Shown: positions 51,632 through 61,681 of the stretch, piece by piece | How the letters are laid out: each line of letters starts with the position of its first letter | Numbering within the stretch: the first letter of the stretch is position 1 | DNA from: Flavobacteriales bacterium | GTDB lineage: Bacteria; Bacteroidota; Bacteroidia; Flavobacteriales; Flavobacteriaceae | DNA length: 64,000 bases | NCBI GenBank assembly: GCA_013205245.1 | Contig: JABMNH010000064.1 | Span: 62,001 to 126,000 of the forward strand | Direction of reading: 5' to 3' | Made by a program: the position numbers and the translations under genes | The notes under the pieces: generated by a model | Databases searched by the model: none | What the model was told of the DNA's origin: nothing | Seen by the model: only the letters and a program-made list of their open reading frames with translations

Positions 51632-54012
51632 TGAGATAATTTAATTTTAATGCTTTTCGATGTTACCTTTGTTATAGGAACCCTAACTTTTAATATATGT
51701 GATTTATCATCCCATGAAAATTTAAAGCCTTTAATATTTCTAGGTTTTTTAGAAATATTGTGTATAATTAAATCAATTTCTTTTGCAGAAAATTGAGCCT
51801 TATTCCCAATTTCAGATTCAACTTCAATGGTTAATGTATTGTTTTTGTAGGCGCTCTCAAAATTAAAAATTTCATAATCCCCTTTTTCAAAAGCTTGAGG
51901 TGTTTTGCCATCATCGTTGTATAATTTTCCTTTACTTTCTTTAACCGATGCATCAAAATAAAGATGTAAATCAAAGCTTTTTAAACTGTATTGATTTGTG
52001 TTTTGGATGGATTTAATTCTTGGAATAAAAGCACCGCCACGAACATACGTAGGAATATAATCTTTATGTAAATTAATGGTTTTGATTTGCCCTCCAGCGA
52101 TGATGTTATCGGTATAAAAATCAAACCAATTTGAACCAGAAGGAAAAGAAACTTCTTGTGTTTTTAATCCTGCTTTTACAACTGGACTCACCAAAAAATC
52201 ATTCCCCCATAAATAGGATTTGTCGTTAATAAGCGACTCATTATTTGAAGGTTCATCAAAAAACAAAGGGCGCATAAGTGGTGTGCCATTTTGATGATTT
52301 TCAAAAGCCAAAGTATAATTATAAGGCAACAAACTGTAGCGTAATTCAATACTTTTTTTAGCCAAAGTTTTTGTTTTAGGTTCTCTAAAAACAGGTTCAC
52401 TAGGCACTTCTTCTTGTGCATGTGGTCTGTAAATAGGCTGGAAAACACCGTACTGTAGCCACCTTGTGTAAAGCGCATCATCTAAATTATCGCCTGCAAA
52501 CCCACCTAAATCTGAGTGCATATACCCCATTCCTTGCATGCCCATTTGTAAAGCAATACTAGGTTGCGATTGCAAACCACCCCAACTGCGATTCACATCG
52601 CCAGACCAAGGAATTAATCCGTAACGCTGCGATCCAGAATAACCAGCACGCATCAAAATAAACGGGCGTTGGTTTGGAAAATCTTTTTGATAGCCCTCAT
52701 AAACCAACTTGGCCCAATTGTGTCCGTAGATATTATGTACCTCATCGGCTGTGCCAGTGGCATGTAATAAATCTGTAGGATGTACTTCGGGCTCACCTAA
52801 ATCGCCCCACCAACCACTAACGCCGTAGTCTGTAAATTTTTTATAAATATTCCAAAACCATTCTTTTCCTTGAGGTTTAAAAATATCTACAATGCCTGTA
52901 TTGCCAAAGTAAAAATCGTATTTATAAGGATTCCCTTCTGGGGTTTTTCCTAAAATATCGGCAGCAACTGTTTCTTGCCAACGGTTTGAAGTTGTCAAAA
53001 TAAAGGGCTCTGTAACCAAAATAGTTTTAACACCTTTGGTTTTTAAATCGGCTATCATTTTTTTAGGATTTGGGAATGAGTCTTTATCAAAATCTAAATT
53101 CCCCATAGTACCTTTAATGGTTTTTCCAAACCAATATAAATCGATTATGACCGCGTCAACCGGTATTTTTTCATCAATAAATTTATCAATCGTATTTATG
53201 ACTTCTTTTTGAGAATGGTAGCCAAAACGGCTTGAGAAATTACCCAAAGCCCAACGTGGAATCATGGGCTGCTTTCCGGTAAGTGAAGTGTATTGATTAA
53301 CCAAATCAATCCAAGAATCGCCTGCAATTATTTGGTAGGTTTTACGTCCGCTGATGGTTTCGTACTGCAACGAATTGTCTTTTTTACTGTCTAAATCTAA
53401 ATATCCAATAGGTGCATTGTCAAAATGAATGGCGTACATTTTTGAAGAATACACCAAAGGCATGGTGAAATTCATCAATTCTGAATGTGTTTCATAACCG
53501 TAATGAGCGCGGTTGTACAATTGTAATTTATAACCGCGTCTGTTCATTTCTAAGGCACGTGCGCCACCACCATATAAGACTTCTGTGCTGTTTAAATTGA
53601 AATCTAACACAGCGTGTTTTTCTGTTTTAATATAACCTTTGCGCTCAGAAATGAGTTCATTGTTTTTGTAATAATAAGCTATTTGAAAAGGTCTTTTGGT
53701 TATGCTAACCGATATTCCAGAAGTGTTTAATTCGATTTGATTTGCCTTTTCGGAAACAGAATATTTAATTCCATTTGGCTTTAAAACAACAGCATGAGAG
53801 ACGGAATTGTAAGTTTCGCCATTAGGGATAAATGCGGTTTCTATAATTTTGTCTGAATAAGGTTTAATAATATATAAACCATCATTCGTTTTTACTTCAA
53901 TATGAGACTCCTTTTCAGAAAAACCTATAAATTGTCTGTCAGAATTTTGAGCAAAAGAAAGTATCGTTGTAAAAAAAATAAATAAAAATAGGGCTCTTTG
54001 AATGGTTTTCAT
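51628..54012 (-). CDS. GH31 alpha-glucosidase
   Basis: A 794-residue secreted glycoside hydrolase 31 (signal peptide ending LSFAQ). After the N-terminal galactose-mutarotase-like domain (to ~245) comes the barrel: nucleophile Asp404 in WWGDLGEPE, acid/base Asp472 in WSGDVNRSW, and VDAVIIDLYWFG. The proximal and distal beta-sandwiches follow. It releases glucose from non-reducing ends of alpha-glucans, so it probably trims products of the neighbouring GH13 enzymes in the periplasm. Confidence 0.94.
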   Translation of the reverse strand: MKTIQRALFLFIFFTTILSFAQNSDRQFIGFSEKESHIEVKTNDGLYIIKPYSDKIIETAFIPNGETYNSVSHAVVLKPNGIKYSVSEKANQIELNTSGISVSITKRPFQIAYYYKNNELISERKGYIKTEKHAVLDFNLNSTEVLYGGGARALEMNRRGYKLQLYNRAHYGYETHSELMNFTMPLVYSSKMYAIHFDNAPIGYLDLDSKKDNSLQYETISGRKTYQIIAGDSWIDLVNQYTSLTGKQPMIPRWALGNFSSRFGYHSQKEVINTIDKFIDEKIPVDAVIIDLYWFGKTIKGTMGNLDFDKDSFPNPKKMIADLKTKGVKTILVTEPFILTTSNRWQETVAADILGKTPEGNPYKYDFYFGNTGIVDIFKPQGKEWFWNIYKKFTDYGVSGWWGDLGEPEVHPTDLLHATGTADEVHNIYGHNWAKLVYEGYQKDFPNQRPFILMRAGYSGSQRYGLIPWSGDVNRSWGGLQSQPSIALQMGMQGMGYMHSDLGGFAGDNLDDALYTRWLQYGVFQPIYRPHAQEEVPSEPVFREPKTKTLAKKSIELRYSLLPYNYTLAFENHQNGTPLMRPLFFDEPSNNESLINDKSYLWGNDFLVSPVVKAGLKTQEVSFPSGSNWFDFYTDNIIAGGQIKTINLHKDYIPTYVRGGAFIPRIKSIQNTNQYSLKSFDLHLYFDASVKESKGKLYNDDGKTPQAFEKGDYEIFNFESAYKNNTLTIEVESEIGNKAQFSAKEIDLIIHNISKKPRNIKGFKFSWDDKSHILKVRVPITKVTSKSIKIKLSH

Positions 54013-54023
54013 TTTAAGTTACT

Positions 54024-55865
54024 TTAGTGCAATTCAATAATTAGAGAGGTTTTGCCTTTTACGGATATTTTTTTGGGGGATAAGTCAAAAACGCCCTCAG
54101 ATAGAACATCTTTTCCCGACCTAAAATCCTTTAAATTCTCTGCAAATCTGTCTAGTTTTAACGTTTGGCTTTCTTGATTGTTATTGATAATCACCATAAC
54201 CGTTTTTTTGGCATTATGTCTAAAATAAACATATACATTATTTTCTGGGATGTAATGCGTCAATTCACCTGTATGAATAACATCGGTATTTTTACGCCAC
54301 GTAAATAATTTACTTGTAAAGGCAAATAATTCTTGTTGTTTTGCTGTCCTTCCTGCTTTTGTAAAAGCATTTTTTGTGTCGCCATCCCATCCGCCAGGAA
54401 AATCACGGCGAATATCGCCATCGCCTACATTTTTATCGCCTTTCATGCCTATTTCGCTTCCATAATATATTTGTGGAATGCCACGTGTGGTTGCAATAAG
54501 TGTCATAGCTAATTTGTATTTATCAATAGCGCCATTGTATAATTGATGTACGCGTTGTGTATCGTGATTTTCTATAAAAACAAAAACATTGTTTATGTTT
54601 GGATACATAAAATCGTTGGTAAAATTTTCGTAAACGCGAACCATGCCCTCTTTCCAAGTAGCTTTTTGATTAAAAACAGAGGTAAGTACTTCTTGCAAAG
54701 TAAAATCCATCACACTTGGTAAATAGGTATTGTAGTTTTGGATGGCAGCAATTTTACTGTCTTTTTGCCAATAAGAAATGGCTGCAGATGTATATAACCA
54801 AGCCTCGCCTACGATGTTAAAATTAGGATATTCATCTGTAATGGCTTTTGTCCATTTGGCAATACCTTCTTTATCTCCATACGAATAGGTGTCAACTCTA
54901 AGGCCATCTAAATTCGCGAATTCAATCCACCAAATGGCATTTTGAATAAGGTAATTTAAGACCAATGGATTCCGCTGATTTAAATCGGGCATCTCTCTAA
55001 CAAACCAGCCGTCCATACAATATTTGGCATCAATTTTTGAAGCATTTGTATCGTATTGGGTGGTCATTCTATAATTAGAATTGGCATATCCAGGAAACTG
55101 ATTTACCCAAGAATATGTAGGTAAATCTTTTATCATCCAATGATTAGAACCCCAATGATTGGTTACATAATCCATTATGAGCTTCATGTCGCGTTTGTGC
55201 AATTCTGAAGCCAGATTTTTATAATCGTTATTTGTCCCAAAACGTGGATCAACTTTATAAACATCGGTTTGTGCATAGGTATGATACGTGCCCCTATCTT
55301 GATTGTCTTCTAAAAGGGGTGTGCTCCAAAGTGTGGTTGCGCCCAACTCTTTTATATAATCTAAATGATTGATAACGCCTTGAATATCGCCACCATGACG
55401 GCCACCAATATCACTTCTGTTCGCCTTTTCGGTTACATTGAGATTTGAATCGTTGTTGGGATTTCCGTTTGAAAAACGATCGGGCATTATTAAATAAACA
55501 ACATCGGAGCTGTCAAAACCTTTTCTATTTTTTGAGGCTTCATTTCTTTGTTTAAGTTCGTAAGTAATAGTGTATTTACCGTGTTTCCCTTTTTTTGAAA
55601 AGTCGATTTTAAAAGTACCTACATCGGCTTTAGCTAAGTCTAAATCTAAAAATAAATAATTTGGATTTTCGGTTCTTTTTACATCCGTTAAGGTAATTTT
55701 ACCATTTTCAATTGAAGGTGTGTATTGCGAAATGTTGTCGCCATAAACCATTAATTCTAATTGGTTATGATTCATATCTGCCCACCAAAAAGGAGGCTCA
55801 ACATGCTTAATTTGTCCTTGTGCAAAAAACGATACCAATATTAAAAGTGCTCCTAATTTTTTCAT
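54024..55865 (-). CDS. GH13 neopullulanase/cyclomaltodextrinase (SusA-like)
   Basis: A 613-residue periplasmic enzyme with signal peptide (LLILVSFFAQGQ), an N-terminal beta-sandwich (residues ~20-105) typical of cyclomaltodextrinases, and a GH13 barrel: Asp325 in GLRVDTYSYGD, Glu354 in IVGEAW, Asp435 in IENHDTQR, and DYVTNHWG as region I. The layout equals SusA of Bacteroides. It hydrolyses maltodextrins, cyclodextrins or pullulan to small sugars. Confidence 0.93.
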   Translation of the reverse strand: MKKLGALLILVSFFAQGQIKHVEPPFWWADMNHNQLELMVYGDNISQYTPSIENGKITLTDVKRTENPNYLFLDLDLAKADVGTFKIDFSKKGKHGKYTITYELKQRNEASKNRKGFDSSDVVYLIMPDRFSNGNPNNDSNLNVTEKANRSDIGGRHGGDIQGVINHLDYIKELGATTLWSTPLLEDNQDRGTYHTYAQTDVYKVDPRFGTNNDYKNLASELHKRDMKLIMDYVTNHWGSNHWMIKDLPTYSWVNQFPGYANSNYRMTTQYDTNASKIDAKYCMDGWFVREMPDLNQRNPLVLNYLIQNAIWWIEFANLDGLRVDTYSYGDKEGIAKWTKAITDEYPNFNIVGEAWLYTSAAISYWQKDSKIAAIQNYNTYLPSVMDFTLQEVLTSVFNQKATWKEGMVRVYENFTNDFMYPNINNVFVFIENHDTQRVHQLYNGAIDKYKLAMTLIATTRGIPQIYYGSEIGMKGDKNVGDGDIRRDFPGGWDGDTKNAFTKAGRTAKQQELFAFTSKLFTWRKNTDVIHTGELTHYIPENNVYVYFRHNAKKTVMVIINNNQESQTLKLDRFAENLKDFRSGKDVLSEGVFDLSPKKISVKGKTSLIIELH

Positions 55866-55910
55866 ACCGATAGTTTTTAAGATTTAACCCTTACAAAGCT
55901 AAATTATTTT

Positions 55911-58214
55911 TTAAATTTTTATCAAGGCGTTGGGCAGTACCTCTAATTTTTCGCCAGCCACTTCAATAGTAATAGGCGCATCAGATTCGTTAGTGAAAAC
56001 ACATTCCGTATGGCTTTTATACACTTTTAAAACACAATCTCTGTAGTTTATAGTGAACGAATATGATTGCCATTGGCTTGGTATCTGTGGATTAAAAGAC
56101 AAACTGTTGTTAAATGTGCGCATACCACCAAAACCTTGAACAATTGTCATCCAAGTACCGGCCATACTTGTGATATGACAGCCTTCGCTAACTTCATTGT
56201 TATAATCGTCTAAATCTAATCGTGCAGTGCGTAAATACATTTCGTACGCCTTATCTATGCGGTTTATTTTAGCCGCTAAAATAGCGTGAATACAAGGTGA
56301 TAATGAAGATTCGTGAACGGTTAAAGGTTCATAAAAATCAAAATGCTTGGTAATAGATTCTGTGTCAAAATTGTTTTCAAATAAATAAATGCCTTGTAAA
56401 ACATCGGCTTGTTTTATATAACAAGAGCGCAAAATCCTATCCCAAGACCACGTTTGGTTTATAGGGCGTTGCGATTTTGGTAAAAAGCTTGTTGGTACAA
56501 TTTCTTTATCTAAAAAACTGTCTTGTTGTAAAAACACTTCGTAGTCTTTGCTGTAAGGTAAATGAATATTTTGAGCCACTTCATGCATTTGCTCAAGTTC
56601 ATTAGTGCTTAAGTTTGCTTTTGTTAAAACACGGTCTAAATCTTTTGGGTAATCTGCTTTTAATTTTTCTATATTTTCTATTGTAAAATTAATACACCAC
56701 TGTGCCAAATAATTGGTGTAAAAATTATTATTTACATTGTTTTCGTATTCATTAGGCCCCGTAACACCTAAAATAACATATTTATTTTTCTCTTTAGAAA
56801 ATGTGGCACGTTGGTGCCAAAAACGAGAAACGGCAATCATAACTTCAAGACCAAATTTTGGAATATACTCGTAATCGCCTGTATAGTTTACATAGTTGTA
56901 AATACCATAAATCATGGCGCCATTACGGTGAATCTCTTCGAAGGTAATTTCCCATTCATTATGACACTCTTCGCCATTCATGGTTACCATTGGGTACAAA
57001 GCGGCACCGTTTGTAAAACCTAATTTTTCGGCATTTTCTATTGCCTTTTCAAGATGGTTGTAACGGTATAATAATAAGTTTTTAGCCACATGTTTGTCTT
57101 TTGTAGCCATATAAAATGGGATGCAATAAGCTTCTGTATCCCAATAAGTACTACCGCCGTATTTTTCTCCAGTAAATCCTTTTGGTCCGATATTTAATCG
57201 GGCGTCTTCGCCCAAATAAGTTTGATTTAATTGAAAAATATTAAAACGAATGGCTTGTTGTGCTTTGACATCGCCTTCAATGGTAATATCTGCAGTTTCC
57301 CAAATAGCAGCCCAATCTTCTTTTTGATAGGCTAATAAAGTATCAAATCCTATATCGCCTGCTTTTTGTAAATTAGAGGTCGCTACCTTTAAAAGATCCT
57401 CTTTTTTATGATTCATAGACTGAACATAAGAGGCGTACTTATAAAGTGTTAAGGTTTGATTTTGTTTTACGTCTTGTGTATATTTAAGCTTAACTTTTTT
57501 TGTTTTATTTATTGTGATTTGCTTAAGGCTTAGCAATGTGTCATCTAATGTTAAAGACGTTGCCATAGCGGTACAAACATAAAAATTTGTTTTAAGTGTT
57601 TTTGAAGTAATGGCTGCGTTATTTTGAGAAATAACACAATCTAAAACTTTCCAGAAAAACTCGTCGTAATTAGCATCTTGATTTACAATACCCGCATCAA
57701 TATAAGGAGAAAGACTTATTTGTCCTTCAAAATTTAAAGGGGTTACGCTGTATTTAATGGCACCTACTTCATTATATCTTAAACTTAAGAAACGTTTAGA
57801 AGCTACCTTTATTTGATTTGTGTTTGGTAAAACGGCTGTAAAAGTTCTGGCCATCCACCCTTCTTTCATGTTGAGTTCTTGGTAAAAAGAAGTTGCTTCG
57901 CAGGTGTTTAAATCTAAAACCTCTCCGTTTATTTTAACATTAATACCAATCCAATTTGGGGCATTTAAAACTTTGGCAAAATATTCTGGATAACCATTTT
58001 TCCACCAGCCCACACGTGTTTTATCTGGGTAATATATACCACCTATGTAACTTCCTTGAAGTGAGTCTCCAGAATATTTTTCTTCATAATTGGCACGTTG
58101 TCCCATAGAGCCATTCCCTAAACTGAAAATACTTTCTGAAGCCGTTACATCGGCTTTGTCAAAATGGTCAACAATTATTGACCACTCATTGGGAACTATA
58201 AAATCTTTATTCAT
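55911..58214 (-). CDS. Glycoside hydrolase family 65, maltose phosphorylase-like
   Basis: A 767-residue cytoplasmic enzyme without signal peptide. GH65 signatures: EECHNEWEITFEEIHRNGA (415-433), the catalytic acid Glu489 in GPNEYENNVNNNFYTN, and the N-terminal FSLGNGSMGQRANYEE. Beside beta-phosphoglucomutase, it most likely cleaves maltose with phosphate to glucose and beta-glucose-1-phosphate; kojibiose or trehalose phosphorylase are the alternatives within the family. Confidence 0.92.
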   Translation of the reverse strand: MNKDFIVPNEWSIIVDHFDKADVTASESIFSLGNGSMGQRANYEEKYSGDSLQGSYIGGIYYPDKTRVGWWKNGYPEYFAKVLNAPNWIGINVKINGEVLDLNTCEATSFYQELNMKEGWMARTFTAVLPNTNQIKVASKRFLSLRYNEVGAIKYSVTPLNFEGQISLSPYIDAGIVNQDANYDEFFWKVLDCVISQNNAAITSKTLKTNFYVCTAMATSLTLDDTLLSLKQITINKTKKVKLKYTQDVKQNQTLTLYKYASYVQSMNHKKEDLLKVATSNLQKAGDIGFDTLLAYQKEDWAAIWETADITIEGDVKAQQAIRFNIFQLNQTYLGEDARLNIGPKGFTGEKYGGSTYWDTEAYCIPFYMATKDKHVAKNLLLYRYNHLEKAIENAEKLGFTNGAALYPMVTMNGEECHNEWEITFEEIHRNGAMIYGIYNYVNYTGDYEYIPKFGLEVMIAVSRFWHQRATFSKEKNKYVILGVTGPNEYENNVNNNFYTNYLAQWCINFTIENIEKLKADYPKDLDRVLTKANLSTNELEQMHEVAQNIHLPYSKDYEVFLQQDSFLDKEIVPTSFLPKSQRPINQTWSWDRILRSCYIKQADVLQGIYLFENNFDTESITKHFDFYEPLTVHESSLSPCIHAILAAKINRIDKAYEMYLRTARLDLDDYNNEVSEGCHITSMAGTWMTIVQGFGGMRTFNNSLSFNPQIPSQWQSYSFTINYRDCVLKVYKSHTECVFTNESDAPITIEVAGEKLEVLPNALIKI

Positions 58215-58216
58215 TA

Positions 58217-58870
58217 TTAATTTTTTAATAGGGTATCTATAAAATTTTTGGAAAGCTTTGCAGTATCTTCTAACACATAATTTGCGTCATTTAAAACAGC
58301 TTTACTACCAATACCTATACTCATCATTTCTGCACTATTTGCAGCTTCAACACCTGCTTTAGCGTCTTCTATAACAACACAATACTCAGGCATAACACCT
58401 AATTTATCGGCCGCTTTTAAAAATACTTCAGGGTTGGGTTTGGCTTTTTCGACCACATTGCCATCAATAATGGCATCAAATAGCGCATCTATTTCTAACT
58501 TTTCTAAAATAGGAACTGCATTTTTGCTTGCAGATCCTAAAGCAATGGCAATTTTTTTAGATTTTAAATAATTTAATACGTCTACTATACCTGGTAAAAT
58601 ATCAGATTTAGAAAGCGTATTAATGAATTCTAAATAGGTTTTATTTTTTTGAACTAAGAGCAGGTCTTTTTGCGCTTGATCTAAGTGAATATTACCCCAT
58701 TCTAAAATAAGATCTAAAGACTTTACACGGCTCACGCCTTTTAATTGCTCGTTTTGATGTACTGTTATCTCAAAACCAAATTGTTTTGCCAGTTCATTCC
58801 AAGCTATAAAATGGTATTTTGCTGTATCAACAATAACGCCATCCAAATCAAAAATAAAAGCTTTAATCAT
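58217..58870 (-). CDS. pgmB: Beta-phosphoglucomutase
   Basis: A 217-residue HAD enzyme. Asp8 (phosphorylated) and Asp10 lie in FDLDGVIVDTAKYHF, GSASKNA holds motif II, KPNPEVF the motif III Lys and VVIEDAKAGVEAA the motif IV acids. It turns beta-glucose-1-phosphate into glucose-6-phosphate, completing the phosphorolytic route of the GH65 product. Start is 5 bp after the transporter gene. Confidence 0.94.
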   Translation of the reverse strand: MIKAFIFDLDGVIVDTAKYHFIAWNELAKQFGFEITVHQNEQLKGVSRVKSLDLILEWGNIHLDQAQKDLLLVQKNKTYLEFINTLSKSDILPGIVDVLNYLKSKKIAIALGSASKNAVPILEKLEIDALFDAIIDGNVVEKAKPNPEVFLKAADKLGVMPEYCVVIEDAKAGVEAANSAEMMSIGIGSKAVLNDANYVLEDTAKLSKNFIDTLLKN

Positions 58871-58875
58871 TCTTT

Positions 58876-60222
58876 TTATGAAATTATGGTATCATCTACA
58901 TCTTTAACTCTTACTACTAGTACTGCTGCAATTAAAAAGGATACTCCGCTAATTACTAATGCGAAAATGGGATTGCCTCCGTAAATATATTTTACTATAG
59001 GGCCTCCTATTATGGCGTTTATTATTTGTGGAATTACAATGAAAAAATTAAAAATTCCCATGTAAACTCCCATCTTTTTAGCTGGAATAGATCCTGCTAA
59101 AATTGCATAAGGCATTGCTAAAACACTTGCCCAAGCAATACCAATTCCAAACATTGATAAGAATAACCAGTTTTCGTTTGGTACAAAGTAAATTGAAAGA
59201 AGACCTAATCCTCCACAAAATAATCCAATTGCATACGTCATTTTTCTGCCTAATTTTTTAGCTATTGCAGGTAAAAAGAACGCGTATACAGCTGAAACAG
59301 CGTTGTAAGCACCAAATAAAATTCCAACCCAATCACCTGCAGTTTGATACGCATCACCGTGATCATCTAATGACAAACCATAAACGTGATGTGCAATTGC
59401 TGGAGTAGCGAATACCCACATACCAAACAACCCAAACCAAGAGAAAAATTGAACTGAGCTCAATTGTTTCATAGTTAAAGGCATTTTCTTAAAATCAGAA
59501 AAAATGTTTAATAAGCTTGATTCTTCCTCTACTTCTTCTTCCTTCTCACCTTCATTAGCAGCAAATTGGGCTAATTCTTCTGGAGAATATTCTTTAGTTG
59601 TAAACACAGTAACTAAAATACTGATTACTAAAACTGCAGCTCCAATAATAAATGAAAGTAATAAGTTAAAAGGGACTTCACCTTCTGCAGCATTATTTGA
59701 AACTCCAAACCAATTTGCTAATGCGTATGGTAACCATGAACCTATTACTGCTCCAATACCAATTAAAACGGTTTGAATACTAAATCCAAGTGTTCTTTGA
59801 TCTGAAGGTAATAAATCAGCAACTAATGCTCTAAATGGTTCCATCGCTACATTAAACGATGCGTCCATTATCATGAGCATACCTGCGCCTACCCACAATG
59901 CAGGCATAAACGCGGTAAACATATCGGCATTCGGCATTAAAATTAATCCCATAGATGCTAATAAAGCACCTGTTAAAAAATAAGGACGCCTTCTACCAAG
60001 TCTAGTCCAAGTTCTATCACTATAATAACCAATGATAGGTTGAACAATTAAACCTGTTAATGGTGCTACAACCCAAAACCAAGAAAGTTCATGCACATCA
60101 GCGCCAAAAATTTGTAATATTCTACTGGCATTGGCATTTTGCAATGCAAAACCCATTTGTATCCCAAGAAATCCGAAACTCATGTTCCAGATATCCCAGA
60201 AACTGAGATGTCTTTTTTTCAT
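58876..60222 (-). CDS. MFS maltose/oligosaccharide transporter
   Basis: A 448-residue twelve-helix MFS protein of the GPH/SLC45-like type: NMSFGFLGIQMGFALQNANASRIL, PIIGYYSDRTWTRLGRRRPYF (loop 2-3 motif), DASFNVAMEPFRALVADLLP, and an acidic central loop (NEGEKEEEVEEESS). It should import maltose or short maltodextrins across the inner membrane by cation symport for the phosphorylase. First gene of the alpha-glucan operon, 204 bp downstream of lacI on the same strand. Confidence 0.92.
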   Translation of the reverse strand: MKKRHLSFWDIWNMSFGFLGIQMGFALQNANASRILQIFGADVHELSWFWVVAPLTGLIVQPIIGYYSDRTWTRLGRRRPYFLTGALLASMGLILMPNADMFTAFMPALWVGAGMLMIMDASFNVAMEPFRALVADLLPSDQRTLGFSIQTVLIGIGAVIGSWLPYALANWFGVSNNAAEGEVPFNLLLSFIIGAAVLVISILVTVFTTKEYSPEELAQFAANEGEKEEEVEEESSLLNIFSDFKKMPLTMKQLSSVQFFSWFGLFGMWVFATPAIAHHVYGLSLDDHGDAYQTAGDWVGILFGAYNAVSAVYAFFLPAIAKKLGRKMTYAIGLFCGGLGLLSIYFVPNENWLFLSMFGIGIAWASVLAMPYAILAGSIPAKKMGVYMGIFNFFIVIPQIINAIIGGPIVKYIYGGNPIFALVISGVSFLIAAVLVVRVKDVDDTIIS

Positions 60223-60293
60223 TATTTAAAGTTTTACATTAACAACATCCATAATTAGATGTATAAAGTAATTTTAAACCAAATTGTATAAAA

Positions 60294-60333
60294 TTTAGAT
60301 GTAATACAAAACCATCTAAAAGGCTTTAAAGCC
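60294..60333. promoter_or_regulatory. Adjacent palindromes upstream of the transporter gene
   Basis: TTTAGATG (60294-60301) and CATCTAAA (60313-60320) form an 8-bp inverted repeat; directly next to it GGCTTTAAAGCC (60322-60333) is a perfect 12-bp palindrome. They lie 72-111 bp upstream of the first gene of the operon and 94 bp after the lacI stop. Regulator sites or mRNA ends are both possible; there is no T run for a terminator. The rest of this 204-bp gap is AT-rich without other features. Confidence 0.35.
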
Positions 60334-60426
60334 CTTTAAATAGCAAATAGTGTGAAGTGTGAAACGTAATAAGTTACTATTACTCGGCAGTAAAGATATA
60401 AAAATATTTTAAAAACAAAAGAAACT

Positions 60427-61458
60427 TTAATTAAGAGTTGATTCTCTAAATTTAATATTAGCCGATATTACTTCTGTTTGAAAATCGCCATCTGTCTTAT
60501 TTTCAATACGATTGATAAGCATTTCGGCAGCATTTGTACCCATGGTAAAACCGTGTTGTACCACTGTTGTTAAAGAGGGCGACGAAAACTCAGAAATAAT
60601 GCCATCTGTAAAACCAATTATTTCAATATCTTGAGGTATTTTTAAGCCACGTTCTTTAGCGGCCTTCATAGCCAAAGCTGCGTATAATTCATTAACTGCA
60701 AAAATACCGTCGGGCGGATTTTTAACGAAAATTAATTTTTTAATTTGATTATAGATACCCTCATGGTCTTCATCGTCTTTTTCGATTTTAATAATGACCG
60801 AAGGGTCTTTTTCTAATCCAAATTTATTGAGAGCTTTTACATAGCCGTTGTTTCTTAATTTCCCTACAGTTACATAGTCTGGTGTTGTGATAAGCGCTAC
60901 TTTTATACATTTTTTTTCTAGAAGATATTTGGTGGCTTTATAAGCGCCACCCTCATCATCTACAATGATTTTATCGCAATTTATTGATTCTTCAATACGA
61001 TCAAAAAGCACAAAAGGCACATTGTTTTCAATCAATTCATTAAAATGACTAAAATCTTTAATTTTCTGGGTTTCTTTAGATAGAGAAATAAGCAAACCAT
61101 CTACACTGCCGTTTGCCAACATCTCTATGTTTAGCAGTTCTTTATCATACGATTCATTTGACACACAAATCATAACATTATAACCACGTAAATTGGCGGC
61201 TTTTTCAATACCACTAATAACTCTTGAGAAAAAATGATGCACAATTTCTGGGATAATGACACCAATAACCATCGTTTTCTGATTGCGCAATTTTAACGCT
61301 AAACTGTTTGGTTTGTAATGGTAAAAATCGGCGAAAGCTTTAATTTTGGCTTTGGTAGATTCGCTAATTTCATGACTGTCTTTTAAAGCTTTTGAAACAG
61401 TAGATGTAGAGACGCCTAACTCTCTGGCAATGTCTTTTATGGTAATTTTAGCTTTCAT
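60427..61458 (-). CDS. LacI family transcriptional regulator
   Basis: A 343-residue LacI/GalR protein: HTH in residues 4-25 (ITIKDIARELGVSTSTVSKALK), hinge helix KPNSLALKL near 55-63, and a periplasmic-binding-like sensor domain starting MVIGVIIPEIVHHFFSRVISG. It lies between the alpha-glucan operon and the divergent SusC gene and probably senses maltose or a phosphosugar to control both. A LacI-type operator lies 88 bp upstream of its ATG. Confidence 0.92.
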   Translation of the reverse strand: MKAKITIKDIARELGVSTSTVSKALKDSHEISESTKAKIKAFADFYHYKPNSLALKLRNQKTMVIGVIIPEIVHHFFSRVISGIEKAANLRGYNVMICVSNESYDKELLNIEMLANGSVDGLLISLSKETQKIKDFSHFNELIENNVPFVLFDRIEESINCDKIIVDDEGGAYKATKYLLEKKCIKVALITTPDYVTVGKLRNNGYVKALNKFGLEKDPSVIIKIEKDDEDHEGIYNQIKKLIFVKNPPDGIFAVNELYAALAMKAAKERGLKIPQDIEIIGFTDGIISEFSSPSLTTVVQHGFTMGTNAAEMLINRIENKTDGDFQTEVISANIKFRESTLN

Positions 61459-61545
61459 TTATTTTTATCAAATATTTAACACCTTTTACGTTAAATAATT
61501 ACAGTAATAAGCACTAATATGGTGCAAAATACAAAAGTTTTCAAC

Positions 61546-61561
61546 ACGAAATCGGTTTCGT
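61546..61561. promoter_or_regulatory. LacI-family operator between lacI and susC
   Basis: ACGAAATCGGTTTCGT has perfect 6-bp arms (ACGAAA and TTTCGT) around a central CG, the standard form of LacI/GalR operators. It stands in the 203-bp region shared by the divergent lacI and susC genes, about 120 bp ahead of susC. Confidence 0.72.
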
Positions 61562-61681
61562 AAACGCTAAAATTATTTTTGATAAGGTTAAAATAAAGTT
61601 AAATTAATACATTCGGCTCGTGAAATGTGAAATTTAGTAAGTTGAATTGAAAATTTAAAAATGTTAATTAACCTTAAATTC

